DNA of 64,000 bases from Rothia sp035916755. GTDB taxonomy: Bacteria; Actinomycetota; Actinomycetes; Actinomycetales; Micrococcaceae. The DNA lies in assembly GCF_035916755.1 (NCBI RefSeq), contig NZ_JAYWIX010000001.1, forward strand, positions 347,686-411,685, written 5' to 3'. How positions within the stretch are numbered: the first letter of the stretch is position 1; every line of letters starts with the position of its first letter. Below, in pieces: positions 63,941 to 64,000 of the stretch. The position numbers and the translations under genes are program-made. The notes beneath the pieces are model-generated. The model was not told the origin of the DNA and searched no databases. It worked only from the letters and a program-made list of their open reading frames with translations.

Positions 63941-64000
63941 TGTGCCGTCCTGTGCCGTCCTGTGCCGTCCTGTGCCGTCCTGTGCCGTCCTGTGCCGTCC
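63941..64000 (+). repeat. 10-bp tandem repeat array (TGTGCCGTCC), at least six units
   Basis: Six perfect consecutive copies of TGTGCCGTCC fill the last 60 bases and run off the window edge; the base context before it (GGCTCC) gives a partial unit. The unit is not a multiple of three. Confidence 0.95.

Noticed and set aside
1..64000. CRISPR arrays, prophage or insertion sequences
   Set aside because: I found no direct repeats with regular unique spacers, no cas genes, no integrase or transposase frames; the only tandem array is the 10-bp repeat at the end, which has no spacers.

Overview
The window looks like chromosome from a small-genome, moderately high-GC actinobacterium of the Micrococcaceae, most likely Rothia or a close relative. 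The evidence is a mycothiol ligase (mshC), RbpA, a pupylation locus, a QcrCAB/CtaE respiratory branch, a type B L31 protein, frequent GTG starts and many start codons directly downstream of a TANNNT box (leaderless mRNAs). The genus is an inference from gene content and order; no search was run.

Layout. 1-66 is the tail of a SufT-like gene. 560-3742 encodes a large secreted protein with a fibrinogen-like domain. 3.9-5.2 kb is an RclA-like flavoprotein. 5.2-6.7 kb is a lower-GC accessory patch: a RelE/YefM toxin-antitoxin pair and a truncated DinB-like gene, bracketed by two copies of a palindromic repeat, followed by a TipAS-domain gene. 6.8-10.5 kb is a heterodimeric ABC exporter. 10.6-12.7 kb is the bioYMN biotin uptake operon behind a BioQ-like operator. 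An ABC-F protein, a 26-residue ORF, a YdjM-like membrane protein and a SURF1/DUF3099 group follow. 17.8-24 kb holds two SDR genes separated by a long inverted-repeat element, serB, an orphan ABC ATPase, a SpoU methyltransferase, rpmE2 and an LCP ligase.

24-38.8 kb carries a HIRAN-like membrane protein, aminopeptidase N, a tandemly duplicated tRNA-Leu(GAG) unit, selO, a DHA2 efflux pump, ldh, uppP, mshC, a PAC2 protein and a site-2 protease. 38.8-50.2 kb is the trmI-arc-dop-pup-pafA-FKBP-FKBP-pafBC-tatA-tatC block. It is a complete Pup ligation/removal system, but prcBA is absent from its usual place and ARC lacks the C-terminal proteasome-docking tail. 50.3-57.8 kb has helY, an amidohydrolase-like protein without metal ligands, a polyprenol-phosphate mannosyltransferase, rbpA and an SPFH/NfeD pair. 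57.8-63.4 kb is trpD (reverse) and ctaE-qcrC-qcrA-qcrB. The last 530 bases have no convincing gene and end in a 10-bp tandem repeat that runs off the window.

Most of the window is core genome. The accessory or unusual parts are the repeat-bracketed toxin-antitoxin patch, the secreted fibrinogen-like protein, the duplicated tRNA cassette, several palindromes, and a 9-base word (GGGCGGACG) that recurs far more often than base composition predicts.
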